A DNA stretch of 36,585 bases from Salinibacter grassmerensis (GTDB lineage Bacteria > Bacteroidota > Rhodothermia > Rhodothermales > Salinibacteraceae), in NCBI RefSeq assembly GCF_947077765.1, contig NZ_CAMTTF010000011.1, forward strand, positions 1-36,585, in the 5' to 3' direction. Below are positions 1 to 8,754 of the stretch, piece after piece. The notes under the pieces were generated by a model. It made no database searches. It was not told where the DNA came from and saw nothing but the letters and a program-made list of their open reading frames with translations. How positions within the stretch are numbered: the first letter of the stretch is position 1; each line of letters begins with the position of its first letter. The position numbers and the translations under genes were made by a program.

Positions 1-1040
1 TCGGTCCCGGCCGACATCTCCTCCGCCGTCGAGGCCGTCGTCTCCGCGGCCGCCGAGAGCCGGCTGCTGGTGGTCTCGACCTCCTGAATGAGGCCGGAAA
101 GCTGGTCGATCATCGCGTTGACCTGCTCCATGAGCTGGCCCACCGCGTCGTCGCTTTTGACTGTCAGCCGCTGGGTAAGGTCTCCCTGCTCCACGGCCGA
201 CAGCACGCCGGAAATGCGGTCGAACTGCTCGCGCAGATACTCCTGCTCCTCCTCGGCCTCGTGCTGGAGGGTCTCGGCCTTTTCCAGGGCCTCCTCCGCC
301 TGCGCCGATTTCTCTTCCAGGGTCTCGGTCTTCTCCCGGCTCGCCGCCACCATCGCGTTGAAGGCGTCGGCGAGCTGGCCAATCTCATCCCCCTGGTCCG
401 CGTCCACATGCACATCCAGCCGGCCGCCTTGGACTTCCTCCGCCGCCTCACGGAGCGCATTCACCGGGCGCGAGACGGTGCGCCGCAGCACCACCACGAT
501 AAATACGCCCAGCAGCCCAATGCCAACGACAATTCCACCCGCGATCAGGTAGCTCGTCTGCCTGGTCTCCTGCAACACGGTGGACGGCATGACCATGAGC
601 ACTTTCCCGATCACCTCTCCATTGCTCATAATATCCGACGAGGCGACCAGTACAGAGGTGCCATCGGCTGTCTTTGCCCATCGGACCGTCTCCCCGTCCT
701 TCATCTTCTTTGCCGCGGAGGGCAGTGTCTCCTCAAGCCCGTGCGAGGCGATGAGCGTTCCCTCGGGCCCGTAGAATCCGCCCGCAAGGGCCGACCCGTT
801 GTTTACAGCCCGCTTGAGGGTCTGCTCGAGACCGGTCTTGTCGGCCATCTTGATCTTCACGACGGACTGTTGCCCCACCGTCTTGGCCATCAACTGTCCG
901 CGTCGCTCAACTCCAAGCTCTGTCTGATCAAGGGAGTAGAACACGAACGAGAGAAAAAGAACAACGAACCCCACGGCCCCGATCGTCAAGAGCAGGGCAA
1001 ATCGGGTGCTGAGGTTCAGGTCTGTAAATCGTAGCGACAT
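1..1040 (-). CDS. Methyl-accepting chemotaxis protein, N-terminal part (runs off the left edge)
   Basis: Only the first 346 residues are present; the reading frame stays open to base 3. A membrane segment lies at about residues 15-36, then an extracytoplasmic sensor of about 125 residues (small, Cache-like in length), a second membrane segment at about 166-186, a HAMP domain at about 187-240 and a second HAMP-like stretch at about 275-325. The first residues of the cytoplasmic signalling helix follow (ETTASTAEEMSAG). By family knowledge it would sense a ligand outside the membrane and control CheA through CheW. The ATG at 1040 is preceded by no Shine-Dalgarno. It lies 117 bp downstream of the binding-protein-like gene and is probably co-transcribed with it, which suggests the two work as a sensor pair. 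The C-terminus and methylation sites are outside the window. Confidence 0.93.
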   Translation of the reverse strand, partial: MSLRFTDLNLSTRFALLLTIGAVGFVVLFLSFVFYSLDQTELGVERRGQLMAKTVGQQSVVKIKMADKTGLEQTLKRAVNNGSALAGGFYGPEGTLIASHGLEETLPSAAKKMKDGETVRWAKTADGTSVLVASSDIMSNGEVIGKVLMVMPSTVLQETRQTSYLIAGGIVVGIGLLGVFIVVVLRRTVSRPVNALREAAEEVQGGRLDVHVDADQGDEIGQLADAFNAMVAASREKTETLEEKSAQAEEALEKAETLQHEAEEEQEYLREQFDRISGVLSAVEQGDLTQRLTVKSDDAVGQLMEQVNAMIDQLSGLIQEVETTSSRLSAAAETTASTAEEMSAGT

Positions 1041-1124
1041 GAGTTTGGGTGTCGGAAGATATACGGGGGGTTAGCGCCGAAGAGGAGACGTTCCTGGCCC
1101 ACAGATCCGGGACAGAGCTGAAGT

Positions 1125-1149
1125 GGCGCTCGTCGATACGGCGAGCGCC
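1125..1149 (-). other. Intercistronic stem-loop between binding-protein gene and MCP
   Basis: Bases 1125-1132 and 1142-1149 form a perfect 8-bp GC-rich inverted repeat with a 9-base loop, starting 8 bases after the stop codon of the upstream gene. No T-run follows, so it does not look like a full terminator. Such elements often protect the upstream message or lower expression of the downstream gene; that role is inferred. Confidence 0.5.
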
Positions 1150-1157
1150 TACCGGTT

Positions 1158-1778
1158 CTAGTTGGCGGACGCGATCATTTCGGTATTCGACTGGTACTCT
1201 TCCGGCACCTGCAGCGCGGTGGCATTCGCCGCCTGCTCATTGAGCAGAATCTGGATCGCGCCACCATTCTTCGCGATGCTCACGGGGGCCCCGGCGTCAA
1301 CCCAGTCGCGGCTCGGCGCCAGCAGGGGAATGCCCTCCCTGATGGTATTCTTGATTAGGTACTTGCGAGGGGCCGAGGCATTGACGACGCCGTCGTTTTC
1401 GATCACCCAGATGGCCTGAACGTCGTGCTTGCGGGTCAACACCCGAAACTGCTCCGCGACGCCGCTCTTGTCCTCGACGTACCCCACGTACAGCTTGCCC
1501 TTAATGGAGGCGACAGCCCGGTTGGCCCGCTCAATCATCTTCTCCTGATCGGCGGCGCCGCGTTTCCAGATGAGTCCGACGCGCTCAACGTCCGGGCGCA
1601 TCTTGCTCAGAAAGAACATCTGCTGCACCAGCCCAGCACTCTGACTGGCCGTCGCGCTCGGGGGGCCGTCGGCGGGCTCCACGTCCGTCATGGACGACGA
1701 TCCAGCGGGTGCTGGCGTAGTGCCCATGGCCACAAAGGCGACGAGGAGAGAAAGAAGTCCAAGGGAACTCGTGCGCAT
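1158..1778 (-). CDS. Periplasmic substrate-binding-like protein (ABC_sub_bind-like half)
   Basis: A protein of 206 residues if the ATG at 1778 is used (212 from the ATG at 1796). The start MRTSSLGLLSLLVAFVAMG looks like a signal peptide, so the product is probably exported. The mature part carries RVGLIW, EQFRVLTRKHDVQAIWVI and REGIPLLAPSRDWV. These resemble the ABC_sub_bind (PF04392) type of periplasmic binding protein, but only about one lobe is present (about 170 residues against about 290). It sits between two chemoreceptor genes, no transporter genes are next to it, and a sigma-28-type promoter precedes it, so a role presenting ligand to the downstream MCP is plausible. A longer GTG start at 1832 is unlikely because it coincides with the expected transcription start. 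The family assignment rests on pattern memory only. Confidence 0.7.
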   Translation of the reverse strand: MRTSSLGLLSLLVAFVAMGTTPAPAGSSSMTDVEPADGPPSATASQSAGLVQQMFFLSKMRPDVERVGLIWKRGAADQEKMIERANRAVASIKGKLYVGYVEDKSGVAEQFRVLTRKHDVQAIWVIENDGVVNASAPRKYLIKNTIREGIPLLAPSRDWVDAGAPVSIAKNGGAIQILLNEQAANATALQVPEEYQSNTEMIASAN

Positions 1779-1838
1779 GGTAGAGAAGGCTTGCATGGGA
1801 AAGATCGAACATCGGGAAGAGACACAATCCACCCATGG

Positions 1839-1865
1839 GTATCGGCGGCGACTGGGAAACCTTAA
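1839..1865 (-). promoter_or_regulatory. Sigma-28 (FliA)-type promoter for the binding-protein/MCP pair
   Basis: Read on the minus strand: TTAAGGTT, 11 bases, GCCGATAC. This matches the enterobacterial sigma-28 form TAAAGTTT-N11-GCCGATAA in spacing and nearly in sequence. The expected transcription start is near 1832, 36-54 bases before the candidate ATGs. Confidence 0.7.
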
Positions 1866-1911
1866 ACGGATGTGCAGAAGTGGTCTATCATTCTTTTTAT
1901 GCCTTCATTTA

Positions 1912-4635
1912 TCACGAGCTCGGAGCTTCTTCAGTGGTCAAAGGGGTTTCTTCTCTCGACGTTTCCCCCTGCCAAGAGCTCCGACCCGTCCCTGGATGCC
2001 GCGGGGACTCTCGGCTATCGGCGGGGTCGTCCGCCTGGGTCTCCACCGGCCCCTCCGGCCGGGTCTCGATGCGTCCCTTCCCCTCGACGCGGAACTGCTG
2101 AATGCTCTCGCGAAGCGTCTCGGTCAGCGCGTTGAGGTCGGCGGCCGAACCGGCCACCTGCGTCACCGAGGCGGCCGACTCCTGAACGGCCGTAGAAATC
2201 GACTGGACGCTCTGCGCGATCTCCTCACTGGTGGTGGACTGTTGCTCGGAGGCCGCCGCGATCTCGTCCGCCCGCTCTTCCACCCGGGCAATCGACGCGA
2301 CAATCTCGTCGAGGACCGTTCCGGCCTCGTCGGCCAGCTCCAGCCCCTCCTCGACTCGGTGGGTGCCTTCCCGTACCGACTCAACGGCGGCGTCGGTCTC
2401 AGACTGGACCTGTTCAATCATCTCGGCGATCTCGTCGGTGGCCTGATCGGTCCGTTCCGCCAGTTTGCGCACCTCCTCAGCCACCACCGCAAACCCCTGA
2501 CCCTCTTCCCCAGCACGAGCCGCCTCAATGCCGGCGTTCAACGCGAGCAGGTTGGTCTGGTCGGCAATCTCATCGATTGTGTCCACGATCTCACCGATTT
2601 CTTTACTGGATGCCCCCAGGCGCTCGATCGTCTCGGCCGAGTGCTCTACCACATCGGCAATCTCGTCGATCTTGCTTGCCACCTCATCCACCACCGCTCC
2701 TCCGCGCCGGGCCTGGTCTCCCCCTGTCGCCGCCGCGTCGGCGGTACGCTGGACGCTCTTGGCGTTTTCGTTGATGGTCTGGTTGAGCTCCTCCACCGCG
2801 GCGGCCACCTCCTCGGACTGGGCAGACTGCTCCTCGGCGCTAGAAGCCATCTGCTCGCTGGACGTCTCGATCTGACCGGCCGACGCGGCCGTCGACGCCG
2901 CTGCCTCCCGCACCTTCATAACCATCCGATGCAGGTTTCCGACAGCACGGTTGAACCCCTCGTACAGGCGCCCAATCTCGTCGTCCCGGCTGGCGTCGAG
3001 CTGCACCGTCAGGTCCCCATCGGCGAACCGGTTTATCGCCTCCATCATCGTCTCGATGTCGTCCTGCAGGTCGGCCCGCTGCCGCTCCACACGGCCCCGG
3101 GCCTCCTCGGCCTCCTGCGTGGCCTGCCGGGCCTCTTCCTCCTTCGCCGCGGCATCGTTTAGCGCCGCCCGGTTCTGGTCGACCATCTCGTTGAACGCCG
3201 CCGTCAGCTCCCCCACCTCGTCCTCCCCCTCGACGGGGACGGTGACGTCCAGGGTGCCCGCCGTCACCTTCTTCGAGGCATCTCGGAGCGCCATGATGGG
3301 TCGCGTGAAGGAGCGGACAAAGACAAGCGCGATGCCTCCCGCCAGCACCAGAAGCACACCGCCCCACAGCCCGATCTGCCACGTCAGGGCATCGATGGCG
3401 GCGAGCGCCTCGTCGCGGTCGACCTTCGACACAACGGCCCAGTCGACCCCCTCGATGTCGACCGGACTGTAGGCGCTCAGTACGTCTTCCCCCCGATAGT
3501 CGGATTCTGTCGTCCGACCCGTCTCGCCCGCCAAGGCCTGGTCGACCGCCTCCATGCGGACCTCCTGCTGGAGAATCGTGGTGTTGAGGGCGTCAATCCG
3601 GTCGACCGTGGCGTCGTCGTAGCCTTCACCGCGGAGGGTTTCCAGGTACGTGCTCTTGTCCTCGAGAAGAGATCGGGCGTCGGTCCGCATTCGGCGGTCC
3701 GGCCCCACCAGAAACGTCTCCCCGGTCTGCCCAAGCCCTTCGGCCTTCCAGTCTTGCCCGCCCGTCAGCGTCTTGTTGATCTCCCCGACGGGCATCTGGA
3801 AGACGAGCACCCCAATCACCTCGCCCTCGTCCATGATGGGCGACGCGATGAACGAGGCCGGCGCCCCGTACGAGGGAACGTACACCGAAAAGTCCACCAG
3901 CCGGTGCTCATCGCCGCTCTCGGCCTTACGGGCCTCCCGAAACGCCTCGGCAAAGTTGCTGTCCTGATACGGGCCGTCGAGCAGGCTCGTCCCGAAGTCG
4001 ACCTCCTTGTACACCGAGTACACGATGTGCCCGTTGTCCGGCTCTACCAGAAAGAGATCATAGTAGTTGAACGAGTGGAGAAAGCGGCGAAAGTCATCGT
4101 GGTACCTCGCATGCGCCACGTGATACACCTCCCAGCCCTCCTCCGGTCGGTCTAGCTGGTCCTTCTCGCCCACCGGATTGGGGTTCGAGGCGATGTACTT
4201 GTTCTGCAGGTACTGGATGTGTCCCTCCTCCGGCACGTAGGAATCGGCGGATGCGTCCGTGCTGGTGCTCTCTTCGAGCCGAGGGACAAATTCCTCCTCG
4301 TAGTACGTCCGCACGGCGTCTTTTCCGCCCCCAATCGGGGCGGCGTCACGGGCGTCCAGCACCTCGAAAGCCGACCGGAGCTCCTGCATCGCCCGCACCG
4401 TCCGGCCGTTCTCGGAAGTCGTGACGACCTGTCTCCGAACGTCCTCGACGTACCCCTCGACGGCATTCGCCTTGTTCGACTGCACACTCGCCAGCGTCTC
4501 AAAGGCCTCGGCCTTGAGACTCTGCTGCGCACTGGAGTATCCGATCCAGCCAATGGTACCCACCGAGAGCCCCCCAATCCCCAAGAGCGTAAGGAGGAGT
4601 TTCGCCCGAATGCTCAGGTCTCGAAGTCGAGGCAT
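1912..4635 (-). CDS. Methyl-accepting chemotaxis protein with large Cache-like sensor and two HAMP domains
   Basis: A complete 907-residue chemoreceptor. Membrane segments lie at about residues 11-33 and 421-441. The nearly 390-residue region between them is a double-Cache-sized sensor, with the typical GQTGETFLVGPD motif at 302-313 and a C-terminal half ending DWAVVSKVD. HAMP follows at about 442-495 and a second HAMP-like unit at about 525-578. The signalling domain spans about 585-850, with the conserved hairpin DQTNLLALNAGIEAARAGEE near 692-711; the usual NAAIEAA is NAGIEAA here. The tail (about 850-907) is hydrophilic and ends EEAPSS, without an NWETF-type CheR/CheB tether. It is transcribed alone from a sigma-28-type promoter. 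The ligand cannot be told from sequence. Confidence 0.96.
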   Translation of the reverse strand: MPRLRDLSIRAKLLLTLLGIGGLSVGTIGWIGYSSAQQSLKAEAFETLASVQSNKANAVEGYVEDVRRQVVTTSENGRTVRAMQELRSAFEVLDARDAAPIGGGKDAVRTYYEEEFVPRLEESTSTDASADSYVPEEGHIQYLQNKYIASNPNPVGEKDQLDRPEEGWEVYHVAHARYHDDFRRFLHSFNYYDLFLVEPDNGHIVYSVYKEVDFGTSLLDGPYQDSNFAEAFREARKAESGDEHRLVDFSVYVPSYGAPASFIASPIMDEGEVIGVLVFQMPVGEINKTLTGGQDWKAEGLGQTGETFLVGPDRRMRTDARSLLEDKSTYLETLRGEGYDDATVDRIDALNTTILQQEVRMEAVDQALAGETGRTTESDYRGEDVLSAYSPVDIEGVDWAVVSKVDRDEALAAIDALTWQIGLWGGVLLVLAGGIALVFVRSFTRPIMALRDASKKVTAGTLDVTVPVEGEDEVGELTAAFNEMVDQNRAALNDAAAKEEEARQATQEAEEARGRVERQRADLQDDIETMMEAINRFADGDLTVQLDASRDDEIGRLYEGFNRAVGNLHRMVMKVREAAASTAASAGQIETSSEQMASSAEEQSAQSEEVAAAVEELNQTINENAKSVQRTADAAATGGDQARRGGAVVDEVASKIDEIADVVEHSAETIERLGASSKEIGEIVDTIDEIADQTNLLALNAGIEAARAGEEGQGFAVVAEEVRKLAERTDQATDEIAEMIEQVQSETDAAVESVREGTHRVEEGLELADEAGTVLDEIVASIARVEERADEIAAASEQQSTTSEEIAQSVQSISTAVQESAASVTQVAGSAADLNALTETLRESIQQFRVEGKGRIETRPEGPVETQADDPADSRESPRHPGTGRSSWQGETSREETPLTTEEAPSS

Positions 4636-4696
4636 GACGACGGAAACGCGCTGAGAGGAACCAGTGTGGATCGATCGTGCCGAGCGTGTGCCGTTG

Positions 4697-4723
4697 TTAT
4701 CGGCCCGGCCTCACAAAACTCAA
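4697..4723 (-). promoter_or_regulatory. Sigma-28-type promoter for the large MCP gene
   Basis: Minus strand: TTGAGTTT, 11 bases, GCCGATAA. The -10 element is a perfect match to the enterobacterial sigma-28 consensus and the -35 element matches 6 of 8 bases. The expected start near 4690 gives a leader of about 55 bases. Confidence 0.8.
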
Positions 4724-4820
4724 ACACCCCTTGCGGCCTTTTACTCCTCCCCTACATTTCCTCGACGCTCTCGTCGCGCCGAAACGGGCCGCGAGGGACT
4801 CTCCGGCAGAGGGGAAACAG

Positions 4821-4856
4821 AACAAGAAAACATTCTAGGGCGACCGGCCGCCCTAG
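4821..4856 (-). terminator. Rho-independent terminator overlapping the stop codon of the lytic transglycosylase
   Basis: Bases 4835-4842 (ctagggcg) and 4849-4856 (cgccctag) form a perfect 8-bp stem with a 6-base loop. On the minus strand it is followed by the T-rich tail AATGTTTTCTTGTT. The TAG stop (4853-4855) lies inside the stem. It ends the chemotaxis operon just before the MCP promoter. Confidence 0.7.
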
Positions 4857-5515
4857 CGTCGGAAGAAGAGGTAGAAGGCGTTCACGCGGCGGATGAGTCC
4901 CACCGTTTCTTCGTAGGGGGGTGTGCCGCGGTACTGGCGCACGCGGTCCGGGCCCGCGTTCCACGCCCCCACCGTCCGGGCCAGGTTGTCGCCAAACTCC
5001 GCGTTGTAGCGATCGAGCAGGTAGCAGCCAATCAGGATGTTGAGGGCCGGGTCTTTCAGGTCGTCGGCCGACAGGCTGCGGAGCCGACGTCGGTCGACGA
5101 ACCGGAAATCGTAGCCGGTGTCATGCAGGGCGCGGGCGGCCCGGCGCCCCGTCTCGGGCCGGATCTGCATGAGCCCAATGGCCCCGGCCGACGACACGGC
5201 TTGGGAGCGGGCGGCCGACTCGGCCGCGATCAGAGCACGGACGAAGTTGGTATTCAGGTTGACCCCGCTTCGGGTGTACGCCAGTCCGGAGAAATACTGG
5301 ACGTAAGAATCGTAGTCCCGGAGGCGACGCCGGATCGAGCGGGCCGGGGCCTTGGGCCGTGCGTTCTGGGCCACGCGCCGCGCATGCTCATCGAGGTGGG
5401 GCCCCTCCTGTCCAAATGCAGACGGGATCACGGGGAGGCCCAGGGCGGCGAGGAGAAAAAGCGCCCCGCCAATGACGAAGGCGTGGGGCAGGAAGCGAGA
5501 ATTGTCGAATGCCAT
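4853..5515 (-). CDS. Lytic transglycosylase (SLT domain), last gene of the chemotaxis operon
   Basis: A 220-residue protein with an N-terminal signal/anchor segment at about residues 11-35 and a C-terminal SLT/goose-lysozyme-like domain at about 85-215. The catalytic Glu is probably E99 in ALIAAES, followed by the typical AGAIGLMQIRPETG and, later, AWNAGPDRV. The family cleaves the glycan strand of peptidoglycan, leaving 1,6-anhydro ends. In a flagellar locus a likely job is opening the wall for the rod, as the muramidase part of FlgJ does in other bacteria; no FlgJ is seen in the window. It is the last gene after cheB (95 bp gap), and its stop codon lies in a terminator stem. The substrate role is established for the family; the flagellar role is inferred. 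Confidence 0.9.
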   Translation of the reverse strand: MAFDNSRFLPHAFVIGGALFLLAALGLPVIPSAFGQEGPHLDEHARRVAQNARPKAPARSIRRRLRDYDSYVQYFSGLAYTRSGVNLNTNFVRALIAAESAARSQAVSSAGAIGLMQIRPETGRRAARALHDTGYDFRFVDRRRLRSLSADDLKDPALNILIGCYLLDRYNAEFGDNLARTVGAWNAGPDRVRQYRGTPPYEETVGLIRRVNAFYLFFRR

Positions 5516-5610
5516 AACGAAGCGGCGTCACTGGGGCACGGTTACTTGCCTTAAAACCGGTACAAACTGCGTGCCTTCGTTCCGCCGAAGCAGCTCGCCC
5601 ACACTTGTGT

Positions 5611-6720
5611 CTAGGGGTGGGCCGGTGTCCCCGCGGCCCGCTGCATCGCATCCGGGAGGCCGTCGAGGGGGAGAGACTCATCCACGAGCCCGGCCTCCGT
5701 GACGACGCGTGGCATCCCGTAGACCACGGACGTATCTTCGTCCTGGGCGTAGATGGTGCCGCCGTCGTCTTTGATGTGCCGGGCGCCCTCCAGTCCGTCC
5801 TTCCCCATGCCCGTCATCACGAGGGCCAATACGTTCTCTCGGCACGCCGCCGCAGCGGACTGAAACAGGACGTTGACCGATGGGCGATGGGTGTCGCCGG
5901 CCGGCTCCGCCGGTGTGCAGACCGTGAGGGTCCCCTCACGCCGCTCCACTGTGAGGTGGCGATCTCCCGCCGCAACGACAACCCGTCCCGGCTCAAGCAG
6001 CATTCCCTCCTCGGCTTCGGCCACGGCAAGTTCGCTGAGCGAATCGAGACGATCGGCCAGCGAGCGAGTGAACTGCGGCGGCATGTGTTGCACGATCGCG
6101 ACCGGCAGCGGAAACGCGGCGGGCAGGGCCGGGATCACGTGCTGGAGGGCCATCGGCCCGCCCGTGGACACGCCAATGACGGCCAGTTCGTAGGACTCTC
6201 CGGATGGGGCGGACGTGCCGGAAGAAGGTGCCTTGGACGCCGAGGACGTCGAAGGGGTCTCGCGAGCACTCGTCGATGACGCCGGGGCCGAGGCGGAGGA
6301 CTCCGTGTCCTGAAACAGCCGTGCGTTCGACTGCGCGAGGGCTTGTACTTTGTCGACGAGCTTCTTCTCGACGTCGTCGGCCCGGAGAGTGGCGCTGGAC
6401 GCCCCCTTCGATAAGAAGTCGGCCGCCCCCGCCTGCATCGCCTCAATCGTGACCTCGGCCCCCTTCTCAGTGAGGGAGCTCAGCATGAGAATGGGCCGGG
6501 GGGACGCGTCCATGATGCGTCGGACAGCCTCGATGCCATTCATCTTCGGCATCTCCACATCCATCGTGATCACGTCGGGCTCCAGCCGACGCGCTTTCTC
6601 CACCCCTTCCTCGCCGTTCGTGGCGGTATCGACGACGGTCATGCCGTCGGTCCGCTCGAAGATCCCCGAGATGGCCTTCCGCATCACCAATGAATCATCA
6701 ACGACGAGTATTTGGATCAT
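5611..6720 (-). CDS. cheB: Chemotaxis protein-glutamate methylesterase CheB
   Basis: A full-length CheB of 369 residues that removes methyl groups from receptor glutamates (and deamidates glutamines) to reset adaptation. The receiver domain (1-125) has the acidic pair D8/D9, phosphoacceptor D54 in ITMDVEMP and K105. A Ser/Thr/Ala-rich linker covers about 136-175. The esterase domain (176-365) shows the catalytic triad: S185 in GVSTGGP, H212 in VQHMPPQFT and D308 in MTGMGKDG. The ATG at 6720 lies 46 bp after cheA, in the same operon. No receptor pentapeptide tether is seen on the complete MCP here, so CheB probably works without it. Confidence 0.97.
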   Translation of the reverse strand: MIQILVVDDSLVMRKAISGIFERTDGMTVVDTATNGEEGVEKARRLEPDVITMDVEMPKMNGIEAVRRIMDASPRPILMLSSLTEKGAEVTIEAMQAGAADFLSKGASSATLRADDVEKKLVDKVQALAQSNARLFQDTESSASAPASSTSARETPSTSSASKAPSSGTSAPSGESYELAVIGVSTGGPMALQHVIPALPAAFPLPVAIVQHMPPQFTRSLADRLDSLSELAVAEAEEGMLLEPGRVVVAAGDRHLTVERREGTLTVCTPAEPAGDTHRPSVNVLFQSAAAACRENVLALVMTGMGKDGLEGARHIKDDGGTIYAQDEDTSVVYGMPRVVTEAGLVDESLPLDGLPDAMQRAAGTPAHP

Positions 6721-6766
6721 AGCGATTGCGAGAGACCAGGATGGAAACTGTCAGCTGAACGTGGAC

Positions 6767-8686
6767 CTACTTCGACGAGACGGCCGGTGCCCCATCCGCA
6801 TCGACCGCTTCGGACGCCTCCTCTTCGGCGGAAAGCTCTTCGTGCTGGATCATCTCTCCAATGTCGAGCACCATGATCACCTGGCCGTCGCCCAGAATGG
6901 TGGACCCGGCAATGCCCGGCACCGACTTGAGGTAGTCGCCAAGCGACTTGATGACGACTTCCTCCTGGGAAATTAGCTCGTCGACGACCAGCGCGGCGCG
7001 TCGGTGGGCCACGCTCACCACGACGGCGTACGCGTCCTGCTCGTCGGCGAAGCGGTCGGCCCGCTGCCCCCCGGAATCGGGGGCCTGTACGTCCAGCACC
7101 TCTTCGAGACGCATCACCGGAATGACCTGGTCCCGATGCTCGATGACCTCGCCCTCCTGGATCGTTTCGATCATGCCCGGCTCCAGGCGCACCGCCTCCG
7201 ATACGGCGTAGAGCGGAATCGCGAAGGTCTCCGCACCACTCCGGACAAGCATGCTCTGGAGGATTGCGAGCGTGAGGGGCAGCTTCAACGTGAAGCGCGT
7301 GCCCTCTCCGGGCGTCGAGTCGATGTCGATGGTCCCGTTCAGCTCGGCCAGGTTGGTCTTTACGACATCCATCCCGACGCCGCGCCCCGACACCTGCCCC
7401 ACCTCCTCGGTGGTCGAGAAGCCCGGACGGAAAATGAGCTGGTACGCCTCCGAGTCGCTCAGGTCCTTGGCCTCGTCTTCGGTCAGGACGTTCTTCTCAA
7501 TGGCCTTCTGCTTCAGGGCATCCGGGTCGAGGCCACCGCCGTCGTCGGCAATTTCGATGATGATGTGATTGCCGGCGTGGGACGCCGAGAGGTGAATTTC
7601 ACCGCGCGGGTCTTTGCCCTTCTCCTTCCGCTCTTCGGGGGACTCGATCCCGTGGTCCGCGGCGTTTCGCACGAGGTGCAGCAGCGGATCGCCAATCTCC
7701 TCCACCAGCGACTTGTCGAGCTCCGTGTCCTCCCCCTCCACGACCAGGTCGATCTTCTTGTCGAACTCACGGGCCAGGTCGCGCACCACGCGCGGAAACT
7801 TGCCAAAGACCTGTCCCACCTCCACCATGCGCGTCTGCATGATGGCGCTCTGCAGCTCCGTGGTCGTGTAGTCGACCTTGTCGCTCGCGTCCTCTAGCTC
7901 GCCCAGTAGGGACTCGAGGCGGAGGCTCTCCTCCGAGTCGGAGCGGGCGTTGTGCTCGGTGCGGGCCTCCGTGATCAGCTGGAGGAGCCGGTTTCGCCCT
8001 AGTACCAGCTCGCCCACGAGGTCCATCAACTGATTCAGGCGGCTCACCTCGACGCGAATGGTGTCCGGCGCCTTCCGCCCCGAATCGCTGTCCCCACCGT
8101 CCTCATCGGAACTCGAACCGGCGTCCGAGGACTCGTCCGCGTCGGGCGCCGCGGTCTCGCCTGCGTCGTCCGACACTGCATCCTCCGTCGGCTCATCGGC
8201 ATCCGCCGAGGCGTCACCCCCGATGTCCTCGGGTTCCCCCCCGTCCGGGTCTGGAAGCGAGACCTCTCCGGCCTCGAACGTGCCCTCATTGATCGCCTCA
8301 AGGGCGTCGAGCAGGGGCTCCATTTCGAGAGGCTGCAGGTCGCGGTCGATGACCTGCTGCGTGAGCACCTTCATGTGGTCGAAGGCACACAGCATCACGT
8401 CGGTCATGGCCGGCTTAAAGTCCAGCTCTTGCTCGCGCAGTGCGTCGAGCACTTCTTCGAACAGGTGCGCAAGCGAGCTGAGCTGTTCGAGGCCGAGAAA
8501 GCCCGCCGTGCCCTTGACCGTGTGCACGTCCCGAAATACGCTATCAACGAGATCCGCGTCTTCGGGCGTCTTTTCGAGCTGCAGAAGATCCCCTTCGAGC
8601 CCGTCGTAGATCTCCGTGGCCTCTACCACGAAGCTCTCGACGATCTCCTGCATGCTGTCGTCGTGTATGGGGTGCTGTTCGTCCAT
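6767..8686 (-). CDS. cheA: Chemotaxis histidine kinase CheA
   Basis: A 639-residue kinase that takes signals from receptor arrays and phosphorylates CheY and CheB. The HPt domain (about 5-125) has the phosphorylated H55 in DVHTVKGTAGFLG. A very acidic, low-complexity linker follows (about 140-207). The dimerisation helices are at about 208-285, the ATPase domain has its N box LVRNAADHGIE at 338-348, G1 DDGGGLD at 381-387 and G2 GRGVGMDVV at 434-442, and a CheW-like P5 domain spans about 473-615. No room is left for a CheY/CheB-docking P2 domain, which many CheA proteins have. It lies between cheZ and cheB, 68 bp after cheZ. Confidence 0.97.
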   Translation of the reverse strand: MDEQHPIHDDSMQEIVESFVVEATEIYDGLEGDLLQLEKTPEDADLVDSVFRDVHTVKGTAGFLGLEQLSSLAHLFEEVLDALREQELDFKPAMTDVMLCAFDHMKVLTQQVIDRDLQPLEMEPLLDALEAINEGTFEAGEVSLPDPDGGEPEDIGGDASADADEPTEDAVSDDAGETAAPDADESSDAGSSSDEDGGDSDSGRKAPDTIRVEVSRLNQLMDLVGELVLGRNRLLQLITEARTEHNARSDSEESLRLESLLGELEDASDKVDYTTTELQSAIMQTRMVEVGQVFGKFPRVVRDLAREFDKKIDLVVEGEDTELDKSLVEEIGDPLLHLVRNAADHGIESPEERKEKGKDPRGEIHLSASHAGNHIIIEIADDGGGLDPDALKQKAIEKNVLTEDEAKDLSDSEAYQLIFRPGFSTTEEVGQVSGRGVGMDVVKTNLAELNGTIDIDSTPGEGTRFTLKLPLTLAILQSMLVRSGAETFAIPLYAVSEAVRLEPGMIETIQEGEVIEHRDQVIPVMRLEEVLDVQAPDSGGQRADRFADEQDAYAVVVSVAHRRAALVVDELISQEEVVIKSLGDYLKSVPGIAGSTILGDGQVIMVLDIGEMIQHEELSAEEEASEAVDADGAPAVSSK

Positions 8687-8754
8687 GGGACCGGAAACAG
8701 ATTGTGCGCCTTGTGAAGAACCCGGGGCCGCGCGGGGCGCGCTGGGCGCGGGCC

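Noticed and set aside
1779-1832. GTG start at 1832 for the binding-protein-like gene
   Set aside because: It lies at the expected transcription start of the sigma-28-type promoter, and the signal peptide begins at the ATG at 1778 (or 1796).
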